Of a stretch of DNA of 64,000 nt, positions 36,737 to 52,131 are shown piece after piece. The stretch's first letter is position 1, and each line of letters begins with the position of its first letter. The stretch covers positions 806,001-870,000 of the forward strand of contig NZ_CP074349.1 of the NCBI RefSeq assembly GCF_018343775.1, read 5' to 3'. The position numbers and the translations under genes are program-made. The DNA comes from Pseudomonas cichorii. GTDB lineage: Bacteria > Pseudomonadota > Gammaproteobacteria > Pseudomonadales > Pseudomonadaceae. Below the pieces are notes generated by a model, which saw nothing but the letters and a program-made list of their open reading frames with translations, was not told the origin of the DNA and ran no database searches.

Positions 36737-37504
36737 ATGGGTTTTGATCAGGTGCGTCAGCGCCGTTTGTCTGATGACATTGTCGAGCAACTGGAACGAA
36801 TGATTCTTGAAGGCACGCTCAAGTCAGGTGGACGCCTGCCAGCAGAGCGGGCGCTTGCCGAGCAGTTTGGTGTTTCCCGTCCTTCCCTGCGTGAGGCCAT
36901 CCAGAAACTGACGGCTAAGGGGTTGCTGGTCAGCCGTCAGGGCGGTGGTAACTATGTGGTCGAAAACCTGGGGTCGACCTTCAGCGACCCGTTGCTGCAT
37001 CTATTGGAAAGCAGCCCCGATGCCCAGCGCGACCTGCTGGAGTTTCGCCACACGCTGGAAGCTTCCTGCGCCTACTACGCAGCCCTGCGCGCCACCGATG
37101 TGGACCGTGAGCGCCTGCGTGAGGCTTTCGATGCCTTGCAGGCCTGCTACACCTGCACCGACGAGGTGAGTCGGGCCGAGGAGGGCGCTGCCGATGCCAG
37201 CTTCCACCTGGCGATTGCCGAGGCCAGCCATAACACCGTTTTGCTGCATACGATTCGGGGGTTATTCGACCTGCTCAAGCGCAATGTGGTGATCAATATC
37301 GGCGGCATGTACCAGCAGCGCGCTGAAACCCGCGACATGCTCATCCAGCAGCATCGTGAGTTGTATCTGGCGATTATCGAAGGGCGTGCCGAGGATGCGC
37401 GGGAGGTGTCCAGCCGCCACCTGACCTATGTGCAGGAAGTGCTGGAAGAAGTACGGCAACAGGTTCAACGCACAGCGCGTGCGGAGCGCCGAAACAAGAT
37501 GTGA
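36737..37504 (+). CDS. lldR: Lactate-responsive GntR/FadR-family regulator LldR
   Basis: 255 aa. N-terminal winged helix-turn-helix of the FadR type (LSDDIVEQLERMILEGTLKSG, then LPAERALAEQFGVSRPSLREAI) and a C-terminal FCD ligand-binding domain whose metal-binding residues appear in EFRHTLEASCAYYAA, DASFHLAIAEASHN and HRELYLAI. It represses the divergent lldP operon until L- or D-lactate binds (known for Pseudomonas and E. coli LldR). The ATG at 36737 follows GGGGTT. A REP pair lies after the stop. Confidence 0.92.
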   Translation: MGFDQVRQRRLSDDIVEQLERMILEGTLKSGGRLPAERALAEQFGVSRPSLREAIQKLTAKGLLVSRQGGGNYVVENLGSTFSDPLLHLLESSPDAQRDLLEFRHTLEASCAYYAALRATDVDRERLREAFDALQACYTCTDEVSRAEEGAADASFHLAIAEASHNTVLLHTIRGLFDLLKRNVVINIGGMYQQRAETRDMLIQQHRELYLAIIEGRAEDAREVSSRHLTYVQEVLEEVRQQVQRTARAERRNKM

Positions 37505-37565
37505 TGCAGCAGAGGCTCCGCCGTGTCCCTGGCACTGCGCTGTCTCGCAGCAAACAGAGGGCGGT

Positions 37566-37619
37566 GTAGGGGCGAATTCATTCGCGAAAACAGTTATTCG
37601 CGAATGAATTCGTTCCCAC
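37566..37619. repeat. REPIN: inverted pair of REP sequences
   Basis: GTAGGGGCGAATTCATTCGC followed by its inverse with TTCGCGAATGAATTCGTTCCC; the 15-bp arms GAATTCATTCGCGAA (37574-37588) and TTCGCGAATGAATTC (37597-37611) match perfectly across an 8-nt loop. It lies between the convergent lldR and smpB genes and may also stop transcription from both sides. Confidence 0.8.
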
Positions 37620-37633
37620 GGGTGGGGCTTGGG

Positions 37634-38116
37634 TCAGTCGTCTTTGCCCTTGCTGCGCACGGCCCGTTGCAGCTCGCGGTCCGAATCGCGCTCTCGCTCG
37701 GTATGGCGCTTGTCGTATTCCTTCTTGCCTTTGCCCAGAGCAATTTCGCACTTGATCAAGTGCTGCTTCCAGTAAAGGGAAAGGGCTACGCAGGCATAAC
37801 CTTTCTGCTGCACCGAGCTTGTGAGCTTTTCAAGCTCGCGCTGGTTCAGCAACAGTTTACGGGTGCGTGTCGGGTCAGCGATGACGTGTGTGCTAGCGGT
37901 CTTGAGCGGCGTGATATGGCTGCCCATCAGCCAGGCCTCGCCATCCTTGAGCAGCACATAACTGTCAACCAGCTGCACCTTGTTGGCACGCAGGCTTTTT
38001 ACTTCCCAGCCAGCCAGGACCAGACCGGCCTCGAACTTGTGTTCGATGAAGTAATCGTGACGCGCCTTTTTATTTTGCGCGATGGTCCCTGTGGGATGTT
38101 TCTTGAGCTTAGCCAT
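37634..38116 (-). CDS. smpB: SsrA-binding protein SmpB
   Basis: 160 aa from the ATG at 38114-38116 ([10 protein letters not shown]); the longer frame to 38197 lacks family similarity. The SmpB beta-barrel motifs are present: [40 protein letters not shown], and [26 protein letters not shown] followed by the basic tail [14 protein letters not shown] that enters the ribosome decoding centre. It binds tmRNA, whose gene lies 9.8 kb away on the same strand. Single gene, convergent with lldR and divergent from ratA. Confidence 0.97.
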   Translation of the reverse strand: MAKLKKHPTGTIAQNKKARHDYFIEHKFEAGLVLAGWEVKSLRANKVQLVDSYVLLKDGEAWLMGSHITPLKTASTHVIADPTRTRKLLLNQRELEKLTSSVQQKGYACVALSLYWKQHLIKCEIALGKGKKEYDKRHTERERDSDRELQRAVRSKGKDD

Positions 38117-38243
38117 AGGGGCCGCATTATAGGGAGTTGCTTCAATGTCGGCTACGGGAAAGCGTGCGCTTGAGCACGAAGGATGAATCCCGGACAATGC
38201 TTGTCTCTATTGTTTGCCGCTCAGCTTTGGAAATGACGCTCAC

Positions 38244-38678
38244 ATGACTACGCATATTCAGCGCTCGGCTCTTTTGCCGTATCCGGCCCGGTTTCTGTAC
38301 GACCTGGTCAATGATGTGGCTCGTTATCCCGAGTTTTTGCCTTGGTGCGCTGCGGCGGTGGTGCTTGAGGAAAGCGAGACGCACATGCGTGCAAGTCTGG
38401 AGGTCGCCAAAGGCGGCCTGAGCCAGAAGTTTGTAACGCGCAATGTACTGGTGCCCGGAGAATCCATTGTGATGGATCTGGTCGAGGGGCCTTTCAGTCA
38501 ATTGCATGGTGTCTGGACATTCAAGCCACTGGGTGACAAGGCCTGCAAGATCAGCCTGGACCTCACCTTCGATTATGCCGGCTCCATTGTGCGCGCCACG
38601 CTGGGGCCGCTGTTCAATCAGGCGGCCAATACCCTGGTGGATGCCTTTTGTCAGCGAGCCAAAGAGCTGCATGTCTGA
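38244..38678 (+). CDS. ratA: Ribosome-association toxin RatA family protein (COQ10/START domain)
   Basis: 144 aa from the ATG at 38244 (MTTHIQRSALLPYPARF). It has the coenzyme-Q-binding START-like fold signatures YDLVNDVARYPEFLPWC, LVEGPFSQLHGVWTFKPL and the C-terminal helix FNQAANTLVDAFCQRAKEL. In E. coli RatA was reported to block 70S formation; in other bacteria the family is linked to ubiquinone binding, so function is uncertain. It overlaps the next gene by 8 bp, the usual ratA-rnfH pair next to smpB. Confidence 0.88.
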   Translation: MTTHIQRSALLPYPARFLYDLVNDVARYPEFLPWCAAAVVLEESETHMRASLEVAKGGLSQKFVTRNVLVPGESIVMDLVEGPFSQLHGVWTFKPLGDKACKISLDLTFDYAGSIVRATLGPLFNQAANTLVDAFCQRAKELHV

Positions 38679-38985
38679 CGAACTGATCCAGATCGAGGTG
38701 GTGCATGCTGCCGTTGATCGCCAGGTGTTGCTCAGCGTCTCGGTGCCAGCGGGTTCGTCGGTTCGTCAGGCGCTTTTTGCATCAGGCATGCAGAGCCGGT
38801 TTCCCGAGCTGGATCTGGCTGAATGCCCTGTGGGTATTTTTGGTAAGGCCGTGAAAGATCCTTCGGTTCGTTTGCTGGAGGCGGGTGATCGCATCGAGAT
38901 CTATCGCCCGCTGCTGGCTGACCCCATGGAAGTGCGGCGCTTGCGTGCGGCCAAGGCGCGCTTGAACAGAGGTGCCGGGTCCTGA
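38671..38985 (+). CDS. rnfH: RnfH family ubiquitin-like protein
   Basis: 104 aa from the ATG at 38671, overlapping the ratA stop by 8 bp. IQIEVVHAAVDRQVLLSVSV, PVGIFGKAV and RIEIYRPLLADPMEVRRLRA are the family pattern (ThiS/MoaD-like beta-grasp fold). The family always pairs with ratA and sometimes with rnf genes; its role is not established. Confidence 0.9.
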   Translation: MSDELIQIEVVHAAVDRQVLLSVSVPAGSSVRQALFASGMQSRFPELDLAECPVGIFGKAVKDPSVRLLEAGDRIEIYRPLLADPMEVRRLRAAKARLNRGAGS

Positions 38986-39006
38986 TTTTTTAAAAGCGCC
39001 AGACAG

Positions 39007-39034
39007 CAAAAAGCCCGGCATGCCGGGCTTTTTT
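39007..39034. terminator. Bidirectional terminator between rnfH and bamE
   Basis: AAAAAGCCCGGC-AT-GCCGGGCTTTTTT: a 9-bp GC-rich stem with A- and T-runs on both sides serves both convergent genes. Confidence 0.92.
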
Positions 39035-39051
39035 GTGGAAACTGTTTCCGA

Positions 39052-39573
39052 TTAATGCGGAGTTGTTTCCAGGGGTTCCTGCACAGGCACTGGAACAGTT
39101 TCGACACTGTCCACGTCCTTCTGGATCTGGTCCAGCAGCGAGCCTGGCTTGGCTGGCGCTTCGGGCGCTTGCTGTGGCTGGTTTTCAGCTGGAACTGTCT
39201 GGTTGCTGCTGTTGCCGAGAATGGCTTCATCGCGGCTTACGCCAGGCATGAAGTCACCGGACAGGCTGACCAGTTGGTCGTTACCGTTGAAGATCAGGCT
39301 GACGCGTTCCTGCTGGCGTTCACCGCCACCAGGCTGCAGGCTGTACAGGTAGTCCCAGCGATCAGTGTGAAATGTATCTGTCAACAGAGGGTTGCCCATG
39401 ATAAACCGTACTTGTCGCCGGGTCATTCCGGGACGTAACTGGTCTATCATGTCCTGCGTGACGACATTTCCCTGTTGGATGTCGATTTTGTAAACCCCGG
39501 GGAATGAACAACCGGCGAGTGCGAGCAGTCCCACAAGGGTGAAACTGGTTAGCAAGAGCTTGGTGTTTTGCAT
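39052..39573 (-). CDS. bamE: Outer-membrane assembly lipoprotein BamE (SmpA/OmlA)
   Basis: 173 aa. A lipoprotein signal [22 protein letters not shown] ends at Cys22. The SmpA_OmlA domain follows with [39 protein letters not shown] and RVSLIF. Beyond residue 120 is a Pro/Gln/Ala-rich tail longer than in E. coli, usual in Pseudomonas. BamE stabilises the BAM complex that inserts outer-membrane proteins. It faces away from fur across a 98-bp divergent promoter region. Confidence 0.95.
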   Translation of the reverse strand: MQNTKLLLTSFTLVGLLALAGCSFPGVYKIDIQQGNVVTQDMIDQLRPGMTRRQVRFIMGNPLLTDTFHTDRWDYLYSLQPGGGERQQERVSLIFNGNDQLVSLSGDFMPGVSRDEAILGNSSNQTVPAENQPQQAPEAPAKPGSLLDQIQKDVDSVETVPVPVQEPLETTPH

Positions 39574-39671
39574 CGGTGGGCGACTTCCACTATCTTGGCT
39601 GGGACAACGTAAACCCGGATCATACCTGCATTAAGAGAAGCTGCGAAGCAGCGTCTGCGAGAAAGCTGACC

Positions 39672-40079
39672 ATGGTTGAAAATAGCGAACTACGTAAAGC
39701 AGGACTTAAGGTGACCTTACCACGGGTCAAAATCCTTCAAATGCTCGATTCTGCCGAGCAGCGCCACATGAGTGCCGAAGATGTCTACAAGGCGCTGATG
39801 GAGGCTAGCGAGGATGTCGGTCTGGCCACGGTCTACCGTGTTCTGACTCAGTTTGAAGCTGCTGGATTGGTGGTTCGCCACAATTTCGACGGCGGTCATG
39901 CTGTGTTCGAGCTGGCTGATGGCGGCCACCACGACCATATGGTCAATGTGGAGTCCGGCGAGGTGATCGAGTTCTTCGACGAAGAAATCGAAAAGCTGCA
40001 AAAGGCTATCGTCGAGAGACACGGTTACGATCTGGTAGATCACAATCTTGTGCTCTACGTTCGTAACAAAAAGGCGTAA
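39672..40079 (+). CDS. fur: Ferric uptake regulator Fur
   Basis: 134 aa from the ATG at 39672 (MVENSELRKAGLKVT). The winged helix contains LPRVKILQMLDSAEQRHMSAEDVY and GLATVYRVLTQFEAAGLV. The dimer/metal domain has HNFDGGHAVFELADGGHHDHMVNV. The zinc Cys pairs found in E. coli Fur are absent, as in other Pseudomonas Fur proteins. It represses iron-uptake genes with Fe2+. The divergent bamE neighbour is the standard Pseudomonas arrangement. Confidence 0.97.
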   Translation: MVENSELRKAGLKVTLPRVKILQMLDSAEQRHMSAEDVYKALMEASEDVGLATVYRVLTQFEAAGLVVRHNFDGGHAVFELADGGHHDHMVNVESGEVIEFFDEEIEKLQKAIVERHGYDLVDHNLVLYVRNKKA

Positions 40080-40091
40080 GCCTGCGACGAC

Positions 40092-40115
40092 AAAGGCGAC
40101 CTCAGGGTCGCCTTT
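40092..40115 (+). terminator. Terminator after fur
   Basis: AAAGGCGACC-TCA-GGGTCGCCTTT, a 10-bp stem between the convergent fur and recN genes. Confidence 0.8.
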
Positions 40116-40130
40116 GTGCTTTATGGATCA

Positions 40131-41804
40131 TCAGTTTTTGGCGGTGATGACCATTTTCTTCGCGTGCGCCAGGGATTCCTTGGTCAGGTCGATGCCGCCG
40201 AGCATGCGCGCCACTTCTTCTATGCGTTCGTTCTTGTTGAGCTTCGAGACGGCGGTGCGGGTCGCGTCGCTGCCTCTGACCTTGTGTACGAACAAATGCT
40301 GATGGCCCTGCGCTGCCACCTGCGGCAGATGGGTCACGGTCATCACTTGCCCGCGCTCGCCCAGGCGGCGCAGTAGCTGGCCGACAATTTCGGCTGTCGG
40401 GCCGCCGATGCCTACATCGACCTCGTCGAATACCAGCGTTGGTACGCGGGAGGTCTGTGCGGTAATCACCTGAATGGCGAGGCTGATACGTGACAGCTCG
40501 CCACCCGAGGCTACCTTGGCCAGTGCTTTCAGTGGCTGCCCAGGGTTGGCGCTGACCAGTAATTCGACTTGTTCCAGCCCATGGGGAAGCAGGTCGTTGC
40601 CAGTATTGGGTTTCAACTCGATGGTGAATCGACCGCCGGGCATGCCCAGACGCTGGATTTCTTCCTCGACTGCGCTGGCCAGTTCGGTAGATGCGCGTTG
40701 GCGCGAATCGCTCAGCTCCCTGGCTTTTTCCTGATAGTGGCGGGCAAATGAAGCCAGTTCGTGCTCGAGTCGCTCGATGGATTCGTCGTTGGCATTCAGG
40801 GTTTCAATTTCATCCAGCAGCTTCTGTTGCAGTTCGCTCAGCTCGGTTGGCTGGATGCGGTGCTTGCGAGCCAGTGTGTAGATGCTGTCCAGACGCTCTT
40901 CGAGCTGTTGCAGGCGGGCCGGGTCGGCATCGAAGTGATCCAGGAAACGATTCAGTTCGCCGACGGCTTCTTCTATCTGTATCTGTGCGCTGGACAGCAG
41001 GCCGGTGGCTTCACTCAGGGCTGTGGGTGAATTGTTGATGCTGCCCAGGCGGTTCAGGCTGGCGGTCAATGCATTCAGCACATTGCCCGAATCGCTCTCG
41101 CTGCATTGCTCGACGACCTGGCGGCAGATGCTCAGCAGGCTTTCGGCGTTGGTCAGGTTCTTGTGTTCCTGCTCGAGCTGCTCCAGTTCGTTCTCGCCCA
41201 GGCTCAGGCTTTCCAGCTCTTCCAGTTGATAGCTGAGCAACTGGTGCCGTGCGCGCTGTTCGTCGCCAGAGTTGGAAAGCCGTTCCAGCTCCTGACGGGT
41301 CTGGCGCCAGCGTTGGGCGGCCAGTTGAACCTGGCGCGCCAGTTCGGTCGCGCCGGCGTACTCATCCAGCAAGCGTCTGTGGGTATCGGTTTTCAACAGC
41401 GACTGGTGTTCATGCTGGCTATGAATATCGATCAGCAGTTCGCCCAGGGCCTTGAGGTCGCCTTGGGGGCATGGCGTGCCGTTGATGTAGGAGCGTGAGC
41501 GCCCTTCAGCGGTAATGACTCGCCGCAGAATGCACGGGCCGTCGTTGTCCAGGTCGCGCTCTTTCAGCCAGGTTTGCGCTTCGGGAATATCGGACAGATC
41601 GAAGGTGGCCAGGATATCGGCCTTGTCGGCTCCGGGGCGAACGACGCCGCTGTCGGCGCGATCGCCGAGCGTCAGGCCCAGAGCGTCGAGCATGATCGAC
41701 TTGCCGGCACCGGTTTCGCCAGTGATTACGCTCATGCCTCGATCCAGTTCCAGATCAAGGTGTTCGACGATGGCGTAGTTATGTACGGAAAGGTGCACCA
41801 GCAT
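40131..41804 (-). CDS. recN: DNA repair protein RecN
   Basis: 557 aa, normal for RecN. An SMC-like ATPase: Walker A GETGAGKSIMLDAL near residue 30, a long central coiled coil (about 160-380, many EL/EQ heptads such as LEELESLSLGENELEQLEQEHKNL in parts), the ABC signature VASGGELSRISLAI near 430, and Walker B LVFDEVDVGIGG. It joins DNA ends and aids double-strand-break repair. RecN is usually SOS-controlled; I did not find a convincing LexA box by eye. Transcribed away from grpE. Confidence 0.96.
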   Translation of the reverse strand: MLVHLSVHNYAIVEHLDLELDRGMSVITGETGAGKSIMLDALGLTLGDRADSGVVRPGADKADILATFDLSDIPEAQTWLKERDLDNDGPCILRRVITAEGRSRSYINGTPCPQGDLKALGELLIDIHSQHEHQSLLKTDTHRRLLDEYAGATELARQVQLAAQRWRQTRQELERLSNSGDEQRARHQLLSYQLEELESLSLGENELEQLEQEHKNLTNAESLLSICRQVVEQCSESDSGNVLNALTASLNRLGSINNSPTALSEATGLLSSAQIQIEEAVGELNRFLDHFDADPARLQQLEERLDSIYTLARKHRIQPTELSELQQKLLDEIETLNANDESIERLEHELASFARHYQEKARELSDSRQRASTELASAVEEEIQRLGMPGGRFTIELKPNTGNDLLPHGLEQVELLVSANPGQPLKALAKVASGGELSRISLAIQVITAQTSRVPTLVFDEVDVGIGGPTAEIVGQLLRRLGERGQVMTVTHLPQVAAQGHQHLFVHKVRGSDATRTAVSKLNKNERIEEVARMLGGIDLTKESLAHAKKMVITAKN

Positions 41805-41995
41805 GGAGTGGCTCCCAAGCGATTTGTCTGGTTATTTATACAGTGTTTTATTTGGTTCTGACAATGCTTGAACTTAGCTCGATTTGATCGGTTATCGAGC
41901 TTTTTTAGTCCGGACCGTGATGAAAACGGCTCCGCTCAGCGTATGCATCGCTCAAGAAAATTTTCAGGCAATGCGCATATCCGTCGTGTCGAGCC

Positions 41996-42024
41996 CTTGA
42001 AGCCTGAAAATCCGTTCCCATATA
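41996..42024 (+). promoter_or_regulatory. Sigma-32 (RpoH) heat-shock promoter of grpE
   Basis: -35 CTTGAA (41996-42001), a 15-nt spacer and -10 CCCATATA (42017-42024), close to the consensus CTTGAAA-N11-16-CCCCATNT. It lies 52 bp before the grpE start. Confidence 0.75.
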
Positions 42025-42075
42025 GGGGGCAGAAGCGCGAGATGGGTTCGCGGACGTTTTTGAGAGGAGAACACT

Positions 42076-42639
42076 ATGGCTGACGAACAGAATCTGGATG
42101 CGCAAACTCAGGACCAGGCTGGCGAGACAGCTTCGGGTGATGATCTGGCAACTCGTGTGCAGGTGCTCGAAGAGCAATTGACTGCGGCACAGGACCAGTC
42201 CCTGCGTGTTGCTGCGGATCTGCAGAACGTACGTCGTCGTGCAGAACAGGATGTGGAAAAGGCTCACAAATTCGCTCTTGAGAAGTTCGCTGGCGATCTG
42301 CTGCCTATCGTGGACAGCCTGGAGCGTGGTCTGGACCTGTCCAATCCGGACGACGAAAGCATTCGTCCGATGCGTGAAGGTATCGAGCTGACGCTCAAGA
42401 TGTTCAACGACACCCTCAAGCGTTATCAGTTGGAGGCCATCGACCCGCACGGTCAGCCATTCAATGCCGAACATCATCAGGCAATGGCGATGCAGGAAAG
42501 CGCGGATGTCGAACCAAACAGCGTTCTGAAAGTGTTCCAGAAGGGTTATCAGCTCAACGGTCGTCTGCTGCGTCCGGCCATGGTCGTGGTCAGCAAGGCA
42601 CCGTCGCCTGTTTCGCCATCAATTGATGAGCAGGCTTGA
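42076..42639 (+). CDS. grpE: Nucleotide exchange factor GrpE
   Basis: 187 aa, preceded by GAGAGGAGA. An acidic N-terminal tail, a long helix ([41 protein letters not shown]) that dimerises, then the beta-domain with [39 protein letters not shown]. It releases ADP from DnaK. It heads the grpE-dnaK-dnaJ heat-shock cluster under its own sigma-32-like promoter. Confidence 0.97.
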   Translation: MADEQNLDAQTQDQAGETASGDDLATRVQVLEEQLTAAQDQSLRVAADLQNVRRRAEQDVEKAHKFALEKFAGDLLPIVDSLERGLDLSNPDDESIRPMREGIELTLKMFNDTLKRYQLEAIDPHGQPFNAEHHQAMAMQESADVEPNSVLKVFQKGYQLNGRLLRPAMVVVSKAPSPVSPSIDEQA

Positions 42640-42663
42640 AATCAGCTGTCTGGCCCCCATTTA
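42635..42663 (+). promoter_or_regulatory. Sigma-32 (RpoH) heat-shock promoter of dnaK
   Basis: CTTGAAA at 42635-42641, 13 nt, then CCCCATTTA at 42655-42663: an almost perfect sigma-32 consensus, overlapping the grpE stop and 80 bp before dnaK. Confidence 0.88.
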
Positions 42664-42742
42664 TAGGCCAAGCGTTTAAGAGCTACCGCAATTTGTAAAC
42701 GCAGTTGCGGCAACCCAATCAAAAGTTTCGGGAGAGTCAAAG

Positions 42743-44659
<1,917 letters not shown>

Positions 44660-44720
44660 GCGCAGGCTTGCTTGAAAGCCAGTTGACCCGTTCCGAGCGG
44701 TGGCTGGTAGGATGTCGCCG

Positions 44721-44740
44721 CGCGGGAGCTTGCTCCCGCG
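44721..44740. repeat. REP-like hairpin between dnaK and dnaJ
   Basis: CGCGGGAGCTTGCTCCCGCG, a perfect palindrome of the Pseudomonas REP type. The rest of the 324-bp dnaK-dnaJ gap (44660-44983) shows no gene. The hairpin may lower dnaJ expression relative to dnaK. Confidence 0.7.
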
Positions 44741-44983
44741 TTGGCGTGTCTGGAGCAGGCAAAATTCCGGCGTTCGGGTCAAGGTCCGTACGCCCTGTGG
44801 CAAGGTCGTCATGCTCCTGCGTGGCGATTCGTTCTGCCGCTTTCTCGGTCAGGCAACTGGCTGTCTAAACAAGACCAGGATCGTTGAATTGACGTGAGTT
44901 GGGTCCGGGCCTGTATGGGGCTCAACGAGTTTGGCAAGGCTCAGGAGGGTCTTGCCGAACGTCCTCAAGAGTGCGGAAGAATT

Positions 44984-46117
44984 ATGGCAAAGCGTGATTA
45001 TTATGAAGTGTTGGGGGTGGAGCGGGGTGCCAGCGAGGCTGAGCTGAAGAAGGCTTATCGCCGCCTTGCGATGAAGCACCACCCAGACCGCAACCCTGAT
45101 GACAAGGCTGCGGAAGAGCTGTTCAAAGAGGCCAATGAGGCCTATGAAGTTCTGTCCGATGCCAGCAAGCGTGCGGCATACGATCAGTACGGCCACGCCG
45201 GCATAGACCCGAGCATGGGTGGCGGTGGTTTCGGTGGCGGCGCTGGCGGTGCGAACTTCTCCGATATTTTCGGTGACGTGTTCAGCGACTTCTTCGGTGG
45301 TGGCCGTGGTGGTGGCGGTCGTGGCGGCGCACAGCGCGGTAGCGATCTGCGTTACACCCTGGAACTGGACCTCGAAGAAGCGGTTCGCGGTACGACCGTG
45401 AATATCCGTGTTCCGACGCTGGTCAATTGCAAACCTTGCGATGGCAGCGGTGCGAAGAAAGGTTCTTCGCCGGTCACTTGTCCGACATGCGGCGGCATTG
45501 GTCAGGTGCGCATGCAGCAGGGGTTCTTCTCCGTGCAGCAAACCTGTCCTCGTTGCCATGGTCACGGCAAGATCATTTCCGATCCGTGCGATTCGTGCCA
45601 TGGCGAAGGCCGTGTCGAAGAATCCAAGACCCTCTCGGTCAAGGTTCCGCCAGGTGTCGATACCGGTGACCGCATTCGTCTGTCCGGCGAAGGCGAGGTG
45701 GGCTCCCAGGGCGGGCCGACCGGCGACCTGTACGTTGTGATCAATGTGCGTGAACACGCCATTTTCCAGCGCGACGGCAAGCATCTGTATTGCGAAGTGC
45801 CAATCAGCTTCACTGACGCGGCGCTGGGTGGCGAGCTTGAAGTGCCGACGCTGGATGGTCGGGTCAAGTTGAAGATCCCTGAAGGCACCCAGACCGGCAA
45901 GCAGTTCCGCTTGCGTGGCAAGGGTGTGGCTCCGGTGCGTGGCGGCGGTGCTGGCGACTTGATGTGTCGTGTTGCGGTTGAAACGCCGGTCAACCTCGGC
46001 AAGCGTCAGCGTGAACTGCTTGAAGAGTTCCGTACTTCGCTTGAAGGCGACGACTCTCACTCTCCGAAAGCCAGTGGCTGGTTCGAGGGTGTGAAGCGTT
46101 TCTTCGGTGACTTGTAA
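44984..46117 (+). CDS. dnaJ: Co-chaperone DnaJ (Hsp40)
   Basis: 377 aa from the ATG at 44984 ([12 protein letters not shown]), preceded by GCGGAAGA. J-domain with the HPD motif ([18 protein letters not shown]), a Gly/Phe-rich linker ([11 protein letters not shown] and [11 protein letters not shown]), four CxxCxGxG-type zinc repeats ([42 protein letters not shown]) and the C-terminal substrate domains. It delivers clients to DnaK. Confidence 0.98.
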   Translation: MAKRDYYEVLGVERGASEAELKKAYRRLAMKHHPDRNPDDKAAEELFKEANEAYEVLSDASKRAAYDQYGHAGIDPSMGGGGFGGGAGGANFSDIFGDVFSDFFGGGRGGGGRGGAQRGSDLRYTLELDLEEAVRGTTVNIRVPTLVNCKPCDGSGAKKGSSPVTCPTCGGIGQVRMQQGFFSVQQTCPRCHGHGKIISDPCDSCHGEGRVEESKTLSVKVPPGVDTGDRIRLSGEGEVGSQGGPTGDLYVVINVREHAIFQRDGKHLYCEVPISFTDAALGGELEVPTLDGRVKLKIPEGTQTGKQFRLRGKGVAPVRGGGAGDLMCRVAVETPVNLGKRQRELLEEFRTSLEGDDSHSPKASGWFEGVKRFFGDL

Positions 46118-46945
<828 letters not shown>

Positions 46946-47077
46946 TTGTGAGTGCCGGATTCAGCCTTGTCGCATTCCGTGGGTTTTCGGGCTCATTGGT
47001 GGTAGACCAAAAAAGGCTTTTTCTGTAAGCTACAGCTTTAGTGTGTCCACTAAAAGCGCGCAGATGAATCTATAAGA

Positions 47078-47113
47078 AAGCGGGGTGACGTATCTACGTC
47101 ATTCCGCTTTTTT
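47078..47113 (+). terminator. Terminator or attenuator hairpin upstream of carA
   Basis: AAGCGGGGTGACG-TATCTA-CGTCATTCCGCTT followed by six T: a 13-bp stem with two G-T pairs and a T-run, 45 bp before carA. It could end dapB transcription, but it may also be the carAB leader attenuator known for Pseudomonas (pyrimidine control). A 3-codon ORF ATGAATCTATAA directly precedes it. Confidence 0.75.
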
Positions 47114-47158
47114 GCAACCTGCGAACGCCCTTTCAGGCTTTATTTACGGGAGGTCTTC

Positions 47159-48295
47159 TTGACTAAGCCAGCCATACTTGCCCTTGCTGATGGCAGCATT
47201 TTTCGCGGCGAAGCCATTGGAGCCGACGGCCAGACCGTTGGTGAGGTGGTGTTCAACACCGCAATGACCGGCTATCAGGAAATCCTTACCGATCCTTCCT
47301 ATGCCCAGCAAATCGTTACTCTGACTTACCCGCACATCGGCAACACAGGCACCACGCCTGAAGACGCCGAGTCGAATCGCGTCTGGTCCGCAGGCCTGGT
47401 TATCCGTGACCTGCCTCTGGTCTCCAGCAACTGGCGTAACAAGCAGCCTCTGGACGAATACCTCAAGGCCAACAACGTTGTTGCCATCGCAGGTATCGAT
47501 ACCCGCCGTCTGACCCGCATCCTGCGTGAGAAAGGTGCTCAGAACGGCTGCATCATCGCCGGTGACAACATTTCCGAAGAGGCCGCAATCGCAGCCGCTC
47601 GCGGCTTCCCGGGCCTCAAGGGCATGGACCTGGCCAAGGAAGTCAGCACCAAGGAAAGCTACGAGTGGCGTTCCAGCGTCTGGAGCCTGAAAACCGACAG
47701 CCACCCTGAAATCGCCGCTGCCGAGCTGCCGTACCACGTCGTGGCCTACGACTACGGCGTCAAGGTCAATATCCTGCGCATGCTGGTCGAGCGCGGTTGC
47801 CGCGTTACTGTTGTTCCGGCGCAAACGCCTGCCAGCGATGTACTGGCCTACAGCCCAGACGGTGTTTTCCTGTCCAACGGCCCTGGCGACCCAGAGCCAT
47901 GCGACTACGCCATCAAGGCCATCAAGGAAGTCCTGGAAACCGAGATTCCGGTTTTCGGTATCTGCCTGGGTCACCAGTTGCTGGCTCTGGCTTCCGGCGC
48001 CAAGACGGTAAAAATGGGTCACGGCCACCACGGTGCCAACCACCCGGTCCAGGATCTGGACACCGGCGTCGTCATGATCACCAGCCAGAACCACGGTTTT
48101 GCGGTTGATGAATCGACTCTGCCGAGCAACGTTCGCGCTATCCACAAGTCGCTGTTTGACGGCACCCTGCAAGGTATCGAGCGCACCGACAAGAGCGCCT
48201 TCAGCTTCCAGGGTCACCCTGAAGCAAGTCCGGGTCCAAATGACGTGGCTCCCCTGTTTGACCGCTTTATCGAAGCCATGGCCAAGCGACGCTGA
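47159..48295 (+). CDS. carA: Carbamoyl-phosphate synthase small subunit (glutaminase)
   Basis: 378 aa from a TTG at 47159 with GGGAGG 7-12 nt before it. N-terminal CPSase_sm_chain domain ([21 protein letters not shown]) and a class I glutamine amidotransferase with the nucleophile motif [16 protein letters not shown] and the His-Glu part GHPEASPGP. It hydrolyses glutamine and passes ammonia to CarB for arginine and pyrimidine synthesis. TTG start codons are uncommon; here the ribosome binding site and N-terminus support it. 137 bp separate carA from carB. Confidence 0.97.
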   Translation: MTKPAILALADGSIFRGEAIGADGQTVGEVVFNTAMTGYQEILTDPSYAQQIVTLTYPHIGNTGTTPEDAESNRVWSAGLVIRDLPLVSSNWRNKQPLDEYLKANNVVAIAGIDTRRLTRILREKGAQNGCIIAGDNISEEAAIAAARGFPGLKGMDLAKEVSTKESYEWRSSVWSLKTDSHPEIAAAELPYHVVAYDYGVKVNILRMLVERGCRVTVVPAQTPASDVLAYSPDGVFLSNGPGDPEPCDYAIKAIKEVLETEIPVFGICLGHQLLALASGAKTVKMGHGHHGANHPVQDLDTGVVMITSQNHGFAVDESTLPSNVRAIHKSLFDGTLQGIERTDKSAFSFQGHPEASPGPNDVAPLFDRFIEAMAKRR

Positions 48296-48432
48296 CCGGC
48301 TGCCTTGAGAATGTAGTAAGCACGTGCCCAGGGTGGCCCCGGATAATGAATCCGGTTGTCGCCACCCAGGTCACCGCAAAGAAATGTTCAAGACGGCTTG
48401 CCGACTGACCTACGGATTTGAGTGACAACCCC

Positions 48433-51650
<3,218 letters not shown>

Positions 51651-51654
<4 letters not shown>

Positions 51655-52127
51655 TCAAATACCCAATGACTGTCCAGGGCGCTCGCGCCCTGGAAGAAGA
51701 GTTGACGCATCTGACCAAGGTGATTCGTCCAAAACTCAGCCAGGACATCGGTACTGCGCGTGAGCTGGGCGATCTCAAGGAAAATGCCGAATACCATGCT
51801 GCCCGCGAGCAGCAGGGTATGGTCGAGGCGCGGATCCGTGATATCGAAGGCCGCATGCAGAATGCGGTCATCATCGACGTCACTACCATTCCTCATACCG
51901 GGAAGGTGATTTTCGGGACGACTGTCCAGATCGCCAACGTTGAAACCGACGAGTCTGTGACCTATCAGATCGTGGGTGAAGATGAGGCCGATATCAAGCT
52001 GGGCAAAATTTCCGTTGGTTCGCCTATCGCCCGTGCATTGATTGCCAAGGAAGAGGGCGATGTGGTGACGGTGAAAACGCCTAGCGGTGTCATCGAGTAC
52101 GAGATCGTTGAAGTCCGTCACGTTTGA
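51651..52127 (+). CDS. greA: Transcription elongation factor GreA
   Basis: 158 aa. The ATG overlaps the carB stop (ATGA), so expression is coupled. N-terminal coiled coil ([20 protein letters not shown]) with the acidic tip [18 protein letters not shown], and a C-terminal FKBP-like domain with [27 protein letters not shown]. It stimulates cleavage of backtracked RNA in RNA polymerase. Confidence 0.97.
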
Positions 52128-52131
52128 TGGG

